Positions 1 to 6,572 of a stretch of 12,904 nt of DNA are shown here, piece by piece. Under the pieces are notes generated by a model. That model saw nothing but the letters and a program-made list of their open reading frames with translations. It did no database searches and was not told where the DNA came from. A program made the position numbers and the translations under genes. Source of the stretch: Clostridia bacterium (GTDB lineage Bacteria; Bacillota; Sulfobacillia; SLMV01). The stretch lies in NCBI GenBank assembly GCA_003554565.1, contig PWGR01000281.1:1-12904 (forward strand), in the 5' to 3' direction. The first letter of the stretch is position 1. Each line of letters starts with the position of its first letter.

Positions 1-591
1 GTATATCTTCATCTCGGCCGAGGGAAGAACGCAGGTCCCGATGTCTCTGCCATCCATGACCACCCCTCCGGCCCGGGCCATCTGTTTCTGCTTGTCCACC
101 AGAATCCTCCGGACCTCTGGCATTCGGGCCACAACTGATACCAGCCTCTCAACCCCTGCACCCCGGAGGGCCTCAGTCCTGTCCTGTCCCGCAAGAAACA
201 CACGATTGCCCCGCTCAGAATGCGGGGAAAATTCAATGTCAATCTCGCGGGCGATACCGGCCAGGTAGTCCTCCTGCCCTGAAGTACCGGTCCATCCCCG
301 TTCAGTGGCGATCAGGGTCACGGCCCGATACATGGCACCGGAATCTACGTGACGGAGACCCGCCTGGTGAGCAAACAGGCGTGCCAGCGTGGACTTGCCA
401 GCACCGGCCGGCCCGTCTATCGCAACATTTGGTGGGCGAAAACCACCCGCAAATTCATCAAACAGGGCTTCCCCGTCAGGAAGGTGGGAGAGGAAGCGAC
501 CAGATAATGAGAAAGATCTCAAAGAGTTCGAGATGATCAGGTCATCGGCTATAAGTTCATTTTCCAGTGGCACACCATCGTGATTAGTCAT
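1..591 (-). CDS. cmk: Cytidylate kinase, N-terminal part (C-terminus off left edge)
   Basis: Cytidylate kinase phosphorylates CMP and dCMP with ATP in the cytoplasm for pyrimidine nucleotide supply. The 197 residues present show the P-loop IDGPAGAGKST (residues 58-68), the nucleoside-site motif DSGAMYRA (83-90), and VVMDGRDIGT followed by LPSAEMKIY at the window edge, all hallmarks of the bacterial Cmk family. The ATG at 591 follows GAGGGTG at good spacing and there is a promoter just upstream. Family members usually begin only a few residues before the P-loop, but here about 55 residues precede it. No ATG or GTG lies in frame nearer the P-loop; there is only a TTG at codon 24 without a clear Shine-Dalgarno, so the extension seems genuinely translated. 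I do not recognise a domain in it. The last part of the kinase lies outside the window. Confidence 0.95.
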   Translation of the reverse strand, partial: MTNHDGVPLENELIADDLIISNSLRSFSLSGRFLSHLPDGEALFDEFAGGFRPPNVAIDGPAGAGKSTLARLFAHQAGLRHVDSGAMYRAVTLIATERGWTGTSGQEDYLAGIAREIDIEFSPHSERGNRVFLAGQDRTEALRGAGVERLVSVVARMPEVRRILVDKQKQMARAGGVVMDGRDIGTCVLPSAEMKIY

Positions 592-626
592 CTGTCACCC
601 TCAAAGTACAGTTGACACTCCCCTAG

Positions 627-656
627 ATTATACTCACTCGATGACAATTGAGGCAA
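627..656 (-). promoter_or_regulatory. Predicted sigma-A-type promoter of cmk
   Basis: Read on the minus strand, a perfect TATAAT -10 box (627-632) lies 18 bases downstream of TTGCCT (651-656), a 4/6 match to the -35 consensus. It lies in the 76-base gap between the TIGR04076-type gene and the cmk start, about 35 bases before the start codon. cmk is therefore probably transcribed on its own as well as with upstream genes. Confidence 0.6.
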
Positions 657-667
657 GATTGCCCGGT

Positions 668-979
668 CTAATGGGGCTGCTCCACCTGCTCGCCCTGCAG
701 GTGAAACCAGACCACCCCATCCGGACAGCAGAATGCTGTACCGGTCTTGCTCGCCCCTCCCAGATTTCGCAGATCACCCCCGGAACGCACTGCCTCGCAG
801 AGAGAGAACGGCTGCAGCATGGACTTGCAGCAGAAATCCGTCGGGGAGGCATACTCAAAGGCAAATGCATCACCAGGTTCGAGACCGATGCGACAATCCT
901 ACGGGTCATCTCGCCCGCCCACGCGCACGACCTCTACAGTAAACTGCCATTCCTGCGGATACCACTTCTTCAAGGCCAT
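668..979 (-). pseudogene. TIGR04076-like protein gene with an in-frame TAG at codon 27
   Basis: One frame reads ATG (979, preceded by AGAGGTGG) through 26 codons beginning MALKKWYPQEWQFTVEV, meets TAG at 899-901, then continues for 76 more codons to a TAG at 668-670. The part after the stop contains DCRIGLEPGDAFAFEY, a Cys-rich stretch (FCCKSM), EAVRSGGDLRNLGG and a CPDGVVWFHL end. This resembles, from memory, the small Cys-containing family TIGR04076, whose function is unknown. Both halves fit one protein of about 103 residues with no frame change, so a single nonsense codon (one base from AAG, CAG or GAG) separates them. No start codon with a ribosome site lies just after the TAG. It may be a recent pseudogene, a base-call error or a recoded codon. 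It sits 13 bases after the upstream membrane-protein gene. Confidence 0.65.
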
Positions 980-992
980 CCACCTCTCTTCG

Positions 993-1523
993 TCATTGTT
1001 GCTCTGTTACACTTGCCAGGATCTTTTCTCCTGAGATCACGGACCACTCACTACCCAGAGGAGGCTTGCTTACTCCACGTGCAGCGACGAGCCTGATCCT
1101 CACTGGCTCCGCTCCGTCCACAGCTTCGACCGAAATGGTGTCGCCCTCGGAAACGGGCAGCTCCACCTTCCAGTCGTCAAATGCGGCCACCTTCCGCCCG
1201 TCCACCAACACCACCACGTCCTCCGCCTGGGGCCGGTTCACCAACGCCAGGGTGACTGTCGTATTATGGCCGAGCAGTACGGCGCTGGCGGCCTCCCGCG
1301 CAGTACCTGCCTCCTGCAGCCAGAAACTCCAGGCATCGAGGTCCCCAAGGTCGGTCAGGGGAGCCCCGATAACCACCGCGGCCGCAACGGCGAACGATAC
1401 CAGCATCATCATTGCCACCATCTGAAAGATTCTTGACCGAAGGAAACGGGCGAAGCCCGCAGGGGCCGGGCCGGGGCGTCGTCGTGCCCACTGTCGCCAG
1501 TGAGCCGGGTATCTGTCTTCCAT
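993..1523 (-). CDS. Hypothetical single-pass membrane protein with extracytoplasmic beta-rich domain
   Basis: I do not recognise this 176-residue protein. It has a basic, Pro-rich cytoplasmic N-terminus (residues 1-32), one strongly hydrophobic segment (about 33-54, including VAMMMLVSFAVAAAVVIG), then about 120 residues that are probably outside the membrane. Residues 87-150 alternate hydrophobic and polar residues (TLALVNRP, VVVLVDGRKV, KVELPVSEGDTISVEAV, VRIRLVAARG), which suggests a small beta-sandwich, possibly an Ig-like or PEGA-like fold. I choose the ATG at 1523 because GAGGTGAGG precedes it; an in-frame GTG at 1532 lies inside that ribosome site. The TIGR04076-type gene follows 13 bases downstream, so the two are probably co-transcribed. 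Confidence 0.75.
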   Translation of the reverse strand: MEDRYPAHWRQWARRRPGPAPAGFARFLRSRIFQMVAMMMLVSFAVAAAVVIGAPLTDLGDLDAWSFWLQEAGTAREAASAVLLGHNTTVTLALVNRPQAEDVVVLVDGRKVAAFDDWKVELPVSEGDTISVEAVDGAEPVRIRLVAARGVSKPPLGSEWSVISGEKILASVTEQQ

Positions 1524-1587
1524 TGTCCTCACCTCGACAAATTGCTATGTCAGGTGACACCGCGGTATGCGGCCCAGCTATCGGGAT

Positions 1588-1609
1588 TGAACCATCCAGT
1601 ACTGGTTCA
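1588..1609 (-). repeat. Short inverted repeat over the stop codon of the lipoprotein gene
   Basis: A perfect 7-base inverted repeat (TGAACCA at 1588-1594, TGGTTCA at 1603-1609) encloses an 8-base loop and includes the TGA stop of the lipoprotein gene. No T-run follows on the minus strand, so it is a poor intrinsic terminator; it could protect the 3' end or be chance. Confidence 0.25.
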
Positions 1610-2566
1610 CTCAAAGAGATCGGGGTGCAGAATCTGGGCCACCTCATCCAGTCCCTCCACCAGACGCGGACTCCGGCGACCGAAAACCCCCGACTCTACC
1701 CGGTAGAAGCGCTCGTTTCGCACGGCAGTCAGCTCTTCCCATCCAGCCCGATCACCTCTCTGCAGCTCGGTCACGGTATCACTGAAGGGAGTTATGATCA
1801 CATCGGGATCTATTTCCATGAGGGCCTCGTGAGAAAACTCGACCCAGGCTCCAGCAGCATCACCGGCTGCATTGATTCCGCCAGCGGAATCAATCAGAAA
1901 GTCGATCAGTGATTCTCCGCCCTCCGTCATCAGAGGATCAGGCCACACCTCGTAGAAAACCACCGGTCGGTCTTCCTCGCCCAGATCCCCGGTAATCTCA
2001 GAGATGTGCCCGACCTTCTCCTCCATATCGGACACCACTTCCTGCCCCCGATCAACAGTTCCCATCACCTCAGCAACCAGATGAACATTATCCACAATAT
2101 CAGCGAACGATTCCGGATCCAGCACCACAGTAGTGATATCCCGCTCGGCCAGATCAGACATCATTTCATCCATGCCGTCAATGGTAAACACGACATCCGG
2201 TTCCAATTCAGTGATACCTTCCATGTCCTGATTGACCGCCCCGCCCAGGCGCAGCACCCCGCTCATCTCATCCGGGAGACTGCTGTAGTCATCTACACCC
2301 ACCACGTGGGGGTGCAGCTGCAGGTAGAGCAGGATATCTGTCGCCCCGGGGTCAAAGGAGACCACCCGCTCCGGCTTGCGCTCTATCTTCACTTCGCGGC
2401 CAATGTCATCGACCACTGTCAGCGGATATTGCATGACGTTGTCATCCTCTGAAGGTGCTTCATTCTCTTCCTCAATCGGGTCATCGTCAGTCGATTCCGC
2501 ACAGCTGGAGAACAGACACAGGATCAGTACTCCGACGATCAGGGCCACGACCCGTGATATGCGCAC
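1607..2566 (-). CDS. Lipoprotein substrate-binding protein, BtuF/FepB-like (Fe-siderophore, haem or corrinoid uptake)
   Basis: The 319-residue protein has a short signal peptide with a hydrophobic core (residues 6-19) and a lipobox-like FSSC with the lipidated Cys at position 22. The -3 residue is Phe, slightly off consensus. A very acidic linker (23-43) leads to a periplasmic-binding fold of the helical-backbone type. Landmarks are LTVVDDIGREVKIERKPERVVSF (49-71), ATDILLYL, the EPDVVF stretch (122-127), PVVFYEVWPDPLMT (201-214) and EIDPDVIIT (251-259), all typical of cluster A binding proteins for ferric chelates and vitamin B12. The GTG at 2566 is preceded by GGGAG at about 10 bases. No permease or ATPase gene adjoins it, so the substrate cannot be told from context. 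I see no cobalamin riboswitch upstream. Confidence 0.88.
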   Translation of the reverse strand: MRISRVVALIVGVLILCLFSSCAESTDDDPIEEENEAPSEDDNVMQYPLTVVDDIGREVKIERKPERVVSFDPGATDILLYLQLHPHVVGVDDYSSLPDEMSGVLRLGGAVNQDMEGITELEPDVVFTIDGMDEMMSDLAERDITTVVLDPESFADIVDNVHLVAEVMGTVDRGQEVVSDMEEKVGHISEITGDLGEEDRPVVFYEVWPDPLMTEGGESLIDFLIDSAGGINAAGDAAGAWVEFSHEALMEIDPDVIITPFSDTVTELQRGDRAGWEELTAVRNERFYRVESGVFGRRSPRLVEGLDEVAQILHPDLFE

Positions 2567-2742
2567 AATCCATCGCTCCCTTCACACCTTACTCGCGAGA
2601 ATGAATGACAGCAAAGCCATACAATGCAGAACTGCCGCCGAAAATCACAAGATCGAAACGATGAATCCCATCGAATCAATCCCCACACCACTGGTATCGG
2701 AAAAGTCCCCTGCACCCGTGAACGACGCCACTTCCACTCTTC

Positions 2743-2772
2743 TTGACAGCGACAAAATCTCGCGAGTAGAAT
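2743..2772 (+). promoter_or_regulatory. Strong sigma-A-type promoter of the ferredoxin gene
   Basis: A perfect TTGACA (2743-2748) is followed after 18 bases by TAGAAT (2767-2772), 5/6 to the -10 consensus. The predicted transcript would start near 2779, about 40 bases before the ferredoxin start. The 175 bases between this promoter and the divergent lipoprotein gene hold no gene or clear riboswitch. Confidence 0.75.
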
Positions 2773-2802
2773 TAATTGGGATGTTGATCAAAATCACCAC
2801 TC

Positions 2803-2820
2803 GAGGAGGGATTCACCATC
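2803..2820 (+). promoter_or_regulatory. Shine-Dalgarno site fixing an ATC initiation codon
   Basis: GAGGAGGG (2803-2810) is a near-ideal Shine-Dalgarno sequence, and seven bases later, at 2818, the ferredoxin frame has ATC. In this frame the nearest upstream stop is TGA at 2785, and no ATG, GTG, TTG or CTG occurs between it and the first cluster cysteine except CTG at codon 9, immediately before that cysteine. The ribosome site therefore points to ATC as the start, or to an ATG-to-ATC sequence error. Confidence 0.6.
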
Positions 2821-3012
2821 AAACCGATCATTATTCACGATCTGTGCATAGGCGACGGAATATGCGAAACGATCTGTCCCGATGTGTTCGAACTCCGGGA
2901 TGACGGGCTCGCCTACGTCATCGAAGAGAACCCCTCGGAAGACCTGCGCTCGGCCATCGAGGAATCAATCGAGGCCTGCCCCACGGAAGCCATTGAGCTG
3001 GAGGAAGACTGA
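2818..3012 (+). CDS. Small single-cluster [4Fe-4S] ferredoxin with an apparent ATC start
   Basis: A 64-residue acidic electron carrier (19 Asp or Glu). It reads KPIIIHDLCIGDGICETICPDV near the N-terminus and EACPTEAIEL near the C-terminus. The cluster ligands appear to be Cys10, Asp13, Cys16, Cys20 and Cys54: the C-x2-D-x2-C-x3-CP spacing matches ferredoxins such as that of Pyrococcus furiosus, in which Asp replaces the second Cys. The size and spacing fit a monocluster ferredoxin that serves soluble oxidoreductases. The gene is a self-contained unit with its own promoter (2743-2772) and terminator (3056-3085). The start is unusual: the only codon at proper distance from the ribosome site is ATC, and all ATG, GTG or TTG alternatives are absent before the cluster motif. 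Confidence 0.88.
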   Translation: MKPIIIHDLCIGDGICETICPDVFELRDDGLAYVIEENPSEDLRSAIEESIEACPTEAIELEED

Positions 3013-3055
3013 CCAACCATCCGGATGTAAACATAGACACCTCGACCAATCCTGG

Positions 3056-3085
3056 GCGGCACCGCATTCAGGTGCCGCTCTTTCT
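3056..3085 (+). terminator. Intrinsic terminator of the ferredoxin gene
   Basis: A perfect 8-base stem (GCGGCACC at 3056-3063, GGTGCCGC at 3071-3078) with a 7-base loop is followed by TCTTTCT. It lies 43 bases after the ferredoxin stop. On the minus strand it lacks a T-run, so it probably serves mainly the plus strand, although the minus-strand pncB gene also ends nearby at 3119. Confidence 0.8.
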
Positions 3086-3118
3086 GTGCGGATGATGATG
3101 GCGAAGCGGAAAAACCAA

Positions 3119-4189
3119 TCACAGCAACCGCTCGAGCCGGGGATTCTCAGTCACCCCTGGAAGGCGCCCACGTTTGGCCACGGGCTTGCCATTAACTTCT
3201 TTCAGGTCCATGGTCATGTTAATGGACGGCGCACCGGCCACATAGCTGCCCACTCCAAAGCCGTCGGCACCAGCCCCGGACAGAGCACGCATCGTATCGG
3301 GATCAAGGCCGCCGGAGCAAAATATCTTGACGTGATCAAAGCCCTCAATGTCCAGTTTGGCCCGTGTCTCCCGCACAAGATCCGGAGTCACCCGGCCGCG
3401 TTCCGAAGGAGTGTCGAGGCGCACGGCATTCAGCCGCTCACCGAGTTCCCGCGCTATACGAAGACTCTCTTCTATTTCATCCTTGAAGGTGTCTACCAGG
3501 ATGATTCGTGCGTCTTCGTCCGGCATCAAGTCATCATAAGCACGTGCAATTCTGGCGGTGTCACCGGCGATTATTATGGCTGCGTGCGGGACAGTCCCGG
3601 TGGGGTTTCTATCAAGGAGCTTCGCACCAAGGATGCAGCTGCAGCCGTCCATACCACCGATTATAGCGGCGCGTTCCATCACCGGCGCCACAGCCGGGTG
3701 GACGTGGCGCGCTCCGAAACATACCACAGTCCTTTCTCCCGCAGCTTCCTTAACCTCACGCCCCCTGCTCGCCCAACCGCTGGCAGAAGCGAGCATTCCC
3801 AGAATCGGCGTCTCCATCATTCCAAACTCACCGTAACGACCGCGTATGCGGACGACCACTTCCTTTCGTTCGAACTCCGCGCCCTCCGGAAGGCCCCACA
3901 TGCTCTCAACGCGTCCACCGAGCAGCTGCATCATTTCCTGAACACCGCAGAATACCCCGGAGTCTCCGGGGAAAATCTCCGCAACCACTTCGACATCCTC
4001 GAGGTCCAGGTGATGCATCATCTCCTGAGTCTTTACGAAGTAGATGTCGGTGGTGTAACCCGCCGCGATCTCAGCATGCTCCGCTGAATGAAAGGGACGG
4101 TCCGAATCGAGGGAAAATCTCCGGACCTGCTCAAATGTCCTGAATTCATTGAGTTTATCAGCACCGCAGCCCATCTTCTTACCCGTCAC
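3119..4189 (-). CDS. pncB: Nicotinate phosphoribosyltransferase
   Basis: This enzyme joins nicotinate to PRPP, with ATP hydrolysis, to give nicotinate mononucleotide for NAD salvage. The 356-residue sequence shows the family landmarks GYTTDIYF (44-51), FGARHVHP (158-165), NPTGTVPHA (195-203), the phosphate-site stretch LVDTFKDE (231-238), AVRLDTPSERG (255-265), FCSGGLD (290-296) and GFGVGSYV (310-317). It resembles the shorter NAPRTase type found in many Bacillota and Archaea rather than the longer E. coli PncB. The GTG start at 4189 follows AGGAGGAGG; an ATG five codons later lacks such a site. It begins 31 bases after the nicotinamidase gene, so both salvage steps are in one operon, of which it is the last gene. 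Confidence 0.93.
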   Translation of the reverse strand: MTGKKMGCGADKLNEFRTFEQVRRFSLDSDRPFHSAEHAEIAAGYTTDIYFVKTQEMMHHLDLEDVEVVAEIFPGDSGVFCGVQEMMQLLGGRVESMWGLPEGAEFERKEVVVRIRGRYGEFGMMETPILGMLASASGWASRGREVKEAAGERTVVCFGARHVHPAVAPVMERAAIIGGMDGCSCILGAKLLDRNPTGTVPHAAIIIAGDTARIARAYDDLMPDEDARIILVDTFKDEIEESLRIARELGERLNAVRLDTPSERGRVTPDLVRETRAKLDIEGFDHVKIFCSGGLDPDTMRALSGAGADGFGVGSYVAGAPSINMTMDLKEVNGKPVAKRGRLPGVTENPRLERLL

Positions 4190-4220
4190 AGCCTCCTCCT
4201 ATCCAACCGGGACTTCCTCT

Positions 4221-4742
4221 TCACAGCACGGAACAGCCCAGGGTATGCTTCATTTCCTGCAGTGCCCACCGATGGGCCTCCTCCGACAGGCCGGCCACCG
4301 CATCGGAGTAAACCCGAACCTCATAGTTAAGATTTCGCGCATCCGCCGCAGTGTACAGCACACATATGTTTGTGCAAACCCCGGCGAGCTCCAGAGTATC
4401 AATTTCCTTCTCCCTGAGTGCAGTATCCAGATCAGTACCAAAAAAGCCGCTGTACCTCCGCTTGGGAATTATCAGTTCCCCGTCGGCCGGCTCCAGCTCG
4501 GGTATTATGTCCGCACCCGGGGTTCCCTGCACGCAATGAGGAGGAAACCTCTCGAATTCCGCATCATCGGGAAGATGACTGTCACAGAGAAAAACGACCA
4601 GGTCTCCCCTCTCTCGCGCCCTCTCGAGATATCCTGTGAGTGCAGGCACTATCTCACGCCCGGCCTCGCCGGTATACAGAGCGCCGTTTGGATCAACAAA
4701 ATCGCGCAGCATATCAATCACCACAAGTGCCCGATCGGGCAT
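4221..4742 (-). CDS. pncA: Nicotinamidase, isochorismatase superfamily
   Basis: Nicotinamidase hydrolyses nicotinamide to nicotinate and ammonia. The 173-residue protein has the superfamily triad Asp10 (VVIDM), Lys94 (IIPKRRYS) and Cys127 (GVCTNICVLYTA), and candidate metal ligands Asp54 and His56 (CDSH) plus His69 (FPPHCVQGT). The cis-peptide-like GVCT motif and the length are normal for the family. AAGGAG lies 10 bases before the ATG. The superfamily has other hydrolases, but placement directly before pncB makes nicotinamidase the best assignment. It starts 44 bases after the rluB-type gene on the same strand. Confidence 0.9.
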   Translation of the reverse strand: MPDRALVVIDMLRDFVDPNGALYTGEAGREIVPALTGYLERARERGDLVVFLCDSHLPDDAEFERFPPHCVQGTPGADIIPELEPADGELIIPKRRYSGFFGTDLDTALREKEIDTLELAGVCTNICVLYTAADARNLNYEVRVYSDAVAGLSEEAHRWALQEMKHTLGCSVL

Positions 4743-4786
4743 AATCTGAACACTCCTTTCCGCCGGTGAACCTGCCGCAGATCAAT

Positions 4787-5512
4787 TCACCGAAAGACTC
4801 GTATCTCCTCTTTTGTCATGTATCTCCAATGCCCCGGGCGCAGGTCCGCGAGATCAACCTCTCCCAGGGCTGTACGTTTCAAATCGATGACCGGGTGACC
4901 CACGGTGGCCAGCATGCGTCGGACCTCGCGATTCCGGCCTTCCCGAAGCACTACCCTGAGTTTTGCTCTCTTTTCCGGCCCGGAATTTTCCCAAAAAAGA
5001 ACCTGAACCCTGTCAAATGCGGCAGGACCGTCGGCCAACCGGATCCCCCGGCGAAGGTCACGCAGGACACAGGCTTCCGGCTCTCCCTGCACCCACACTT
5101 CGTAGACGCGACACACCCTGGCCGCGGGATGGGCCACCTTCTGAGCCCAGTCACCGTCATTCGTCAGAAAAAGCAGTCCGGCACTGTGATAATCCAGACG
5201 CCCCACCGGGAAAACCCGTGGCAAATCGTCCGGGAGAAGATCCATCACGGTCGGTCGTCCCTCTGGATCATCAGTGCTCGTTATGTATCCAGTTGGTTTG
5301 TGCATCTTGATGTATACCTGCTTTACCTCCGTTGAAATCCTGCGTCCGTCAATGCTCACCGTACTCTGCCGCGGGTCGATCCGCATTCCCGGCTCAGTGA
5401 CTGTCCGACCGTCCACCTTAACAACTGCACGCCGGATCATTTCCTTTGCCTGGCGTCGTGAAGCTTCTCCCGCATCGGCGAGGAATTTGTCGAGCCGGAT
5501 GCCCTGCACCAT
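4787..5512 (-). CDS. rluB: RsuA/RluB-family rRNA pseudouridine synthase
   Basis: The enzyme isomerises a uridine in rRNA, in the RluB subgroup a uridine in helix 89-90 of 23S rRNA. Residues 5-50 form an S4 RNA-binding domain (IRLDKFLADAGEASRRQAKEMI). The catalytic domain has KPTGYITS (72-79), the active-site VGRLD (103-107, catalytic Asp107), GLLFLTNDGD and EGRNREVRRM (191-200), all normal for the family; 241 residues is the usual size. I choose the ATG at 5512, seven bases after GAGG; an in-frame TTG at 5533 would overlap the preceding gene and has no ribosome site. Substrate choice between 16S and 23S sites is by genomic context only, since Bacillota members near spmAB are annotated RluB. 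Confidence 0.92.
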   Translation of the reverse strand: MVQGIRLDKFLADAGEASRRQAKEMIRRAVVKVDGRTVTEPGMRIDPRQSTVSIDGRRISTEVKQVYIKMHKPTGYITSTDDPEGRPTVMDLLPDDLPRVFPVGRLDYHSAGLLFLTNDGDWAQKVAHPAARVCRVYEVWVQGEPEACVLRDLRRGIRLADGPAAFDRVQVLFWENSGPEKRAKLRVVLREGRNREVRRMLATVGHPVIDLKRTALGEVDLADLRPGHWRYMTKEEIRVFR

Positions 5513-5525
5513 CTGAGGTCCTCTT

Positions 5526-5984
5526 TCAGTCAACCTCTACAATCATCTCCACCTCTACGGCCGCACCGAGAGGTAGGCTGGACATGCCCACTGCTGCCCG
5601 GGCATGCTTGCCCACATCGCCAAAAACTTCAACCAGCAGGTCCGATGCCCCATTCACAACCTTGGGGTGATCGACAAAGTCAGGACCAGAACTGACAAAG
5701 CCTGTGAGCTTGACCACTCTCTTCACCTTCGACAGCTCTCCCACCTCGGCCGAGATCACAGACAGGCATCTCAACGCACACATCTGAGCGGCGGCATACC
5801 CCTCCTCCACCGTCACGTCGGTGCCCACCTGGCCGGAATAACGTATGCCTTCATCATCAGCGGGCAGCTGTCCGGAGATGAACAGAAAGCTGCCTCCCTT
5901 GACGCCGGGCAGATAAGAAGCTACCGGCTCGGGCAACTCGGGAATCTCCAGGCCCATCTCATTCAATCTTTCTTCTGGTTTCAA
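5526..5984 (-). CDS. RidA/YjgF-family protein (reactive imine deaminase-like)
   Basis: Members of this family form small trimers and hydrolyse reactive enamines and imines made by PLP enzymes. The protein contains ERLNEMGLEIPELPEPVASY, FLFISGQLP (33-41) and the C-terminal HARAAVGMSSLPLGAAVEVE (127-146), whose Arg129 corresponds to the substrate-binding Arg of RidA. I start it at TTG 5984 because AAGGGAGGT lies six bases before it and the resulting N-terminus matches relatives that begin just before EERL. An in-frame ATG at 6023 would add 13 residues but has no good ribosome site. It lies between spmB (60 bases upstream) and rluB (13 bases downstream). The exact RidA subclass and substrate are not clear from sequence. 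Confidence 0.88.
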   Translation of the reverse strand: MKPEERLNEMGLEIPELPEPVASYLPGVKGGSFLFISGQLPADDEGIRYSGQVGTDVTVEEGYAAAQMCALRCLSVISAEVGELSKVKRVVKLTGFVSSGPDFVDHPKVVNGASDLLVEVFGDVGKHARAAVGMSSLPLGAAVEVEMIVEVD

Positions 5985-6044
5985 GATTCGACCTCCCTTG
6001 AGTTCTGCATTCATTTCGGCCAAACTTTGGGTTTATTGTACCAT

Positions 6045-6572
6045 CTAACCGAAAAACAATCGACACACGTAAAGAGAAGCAAGCACCCCAGCCGCATCAC
6101 CCAACAGCCCGGCGGCTGCTGCATGCCGTCCCCTGCGGACCCCGACCGAACCAAAATAAAGACTCAACACGTAGAAGGTAGTATCGGTACTGCCCTGCAT
6201 GGTGGAGGCGAGACGACCGACAAACGAATCCGGGCCATGATCCTGCAGTATGGAGGCGGTAATTCCCAGGGCACTGCTGCCGGACAGCGGGCGCACCATG
6301 GCCAGCGGGAGCACCTCTGCTGGAAGCCCGATGCGCTCCAGGACACCCGAGAACAGGCCGGACAAAAGATTCATTGCTCCAGATGCATTGAATACTCCCA
6401 TGGCAACAAATATTCCAATCATGTACGGGAGAATCCGCGCAGCTATCTTCAGCCCCTCACTCCCGCCCTCCACGAAGGCCTCGTACACCGGGACACCCCG
6501 GATAAACCCGTAGAGGGGAATTGCGCAGACCATAACTGGAACGGCCCACTCTGAGAGCAACTGCATTATCAT
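6045..6572 (-). CDS. spmB: Spore maturation protein B
   Basis: SpmB is a nucleoside-recognition (Gate)-domain membrane protein that, with SpmA, is needed for full dehydration of the spore core. The 175-residue sequence carries the family stretches VPVYEAFVEGG, ILPYMIGIFVAMGVF, EVLPLAMVRPLSGSSALG and GPDSFVGRLASTMQGSTDTTFYVLSLYFG, with four or five hydrophobic segments. The ATG at 6572 overlaps the spmA stop by one base (TGATG). A second ATG at 6566 is six bases after GAGGTG and may be the one used. Translation is thus coupled to spmA. Confidence 0.95.
   Translation of the reverse strand: MIMQLLSEWAVPVMVCAIPLYGFIRGVPVYEAFVEGGSEGLKIAARILPYMIGIFVAMGVFNASGAMNLLSGLFSGVLERIGLPAEVLPLAMVRPLSGSSALGITASILQDHGPDSFVGRLASTMQGSTDTTFYVLSLYFGSVGVRRGRHAAAAGLLGDAAGVLASLYVCRLFFG

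Noticed and set aside
612..632. Plus-strand TTGACA with nearby TATACT as a promoter
   Set aside because: The spacer is only 11 bases and no plus-strand gene follows.
899..901. Pyrrolysine codon as the default explanation of the internal TAG
   Set aside because: TAG ends five other genes in the window (spmB, trxA, DUF2953, scpB, pheA), so wholesale reassignment is unlikely; it is kept only as a testable alternative.
641..1096. Plus-strand open frame of 151 codons
   Set aside because: It is antisense to the TIGR04076-type gene, whose conserved motifs explain the region; the composition is not protein-like.
2567..2742. Cobalamin riboswitch before the BtuF-like gene
   Set aside because: No B12-box or the expected conserved GCCACTG element could be found, and the leader is too short for the full structure.
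2882..4087. Plus-strand open frame of 401 codons
   Set aside because: It lies wholly antisense to pncB and the ferredoxin end, shows no protein-family features, and has no ribosome site; it is a shadow of high-G+C coding sequence.
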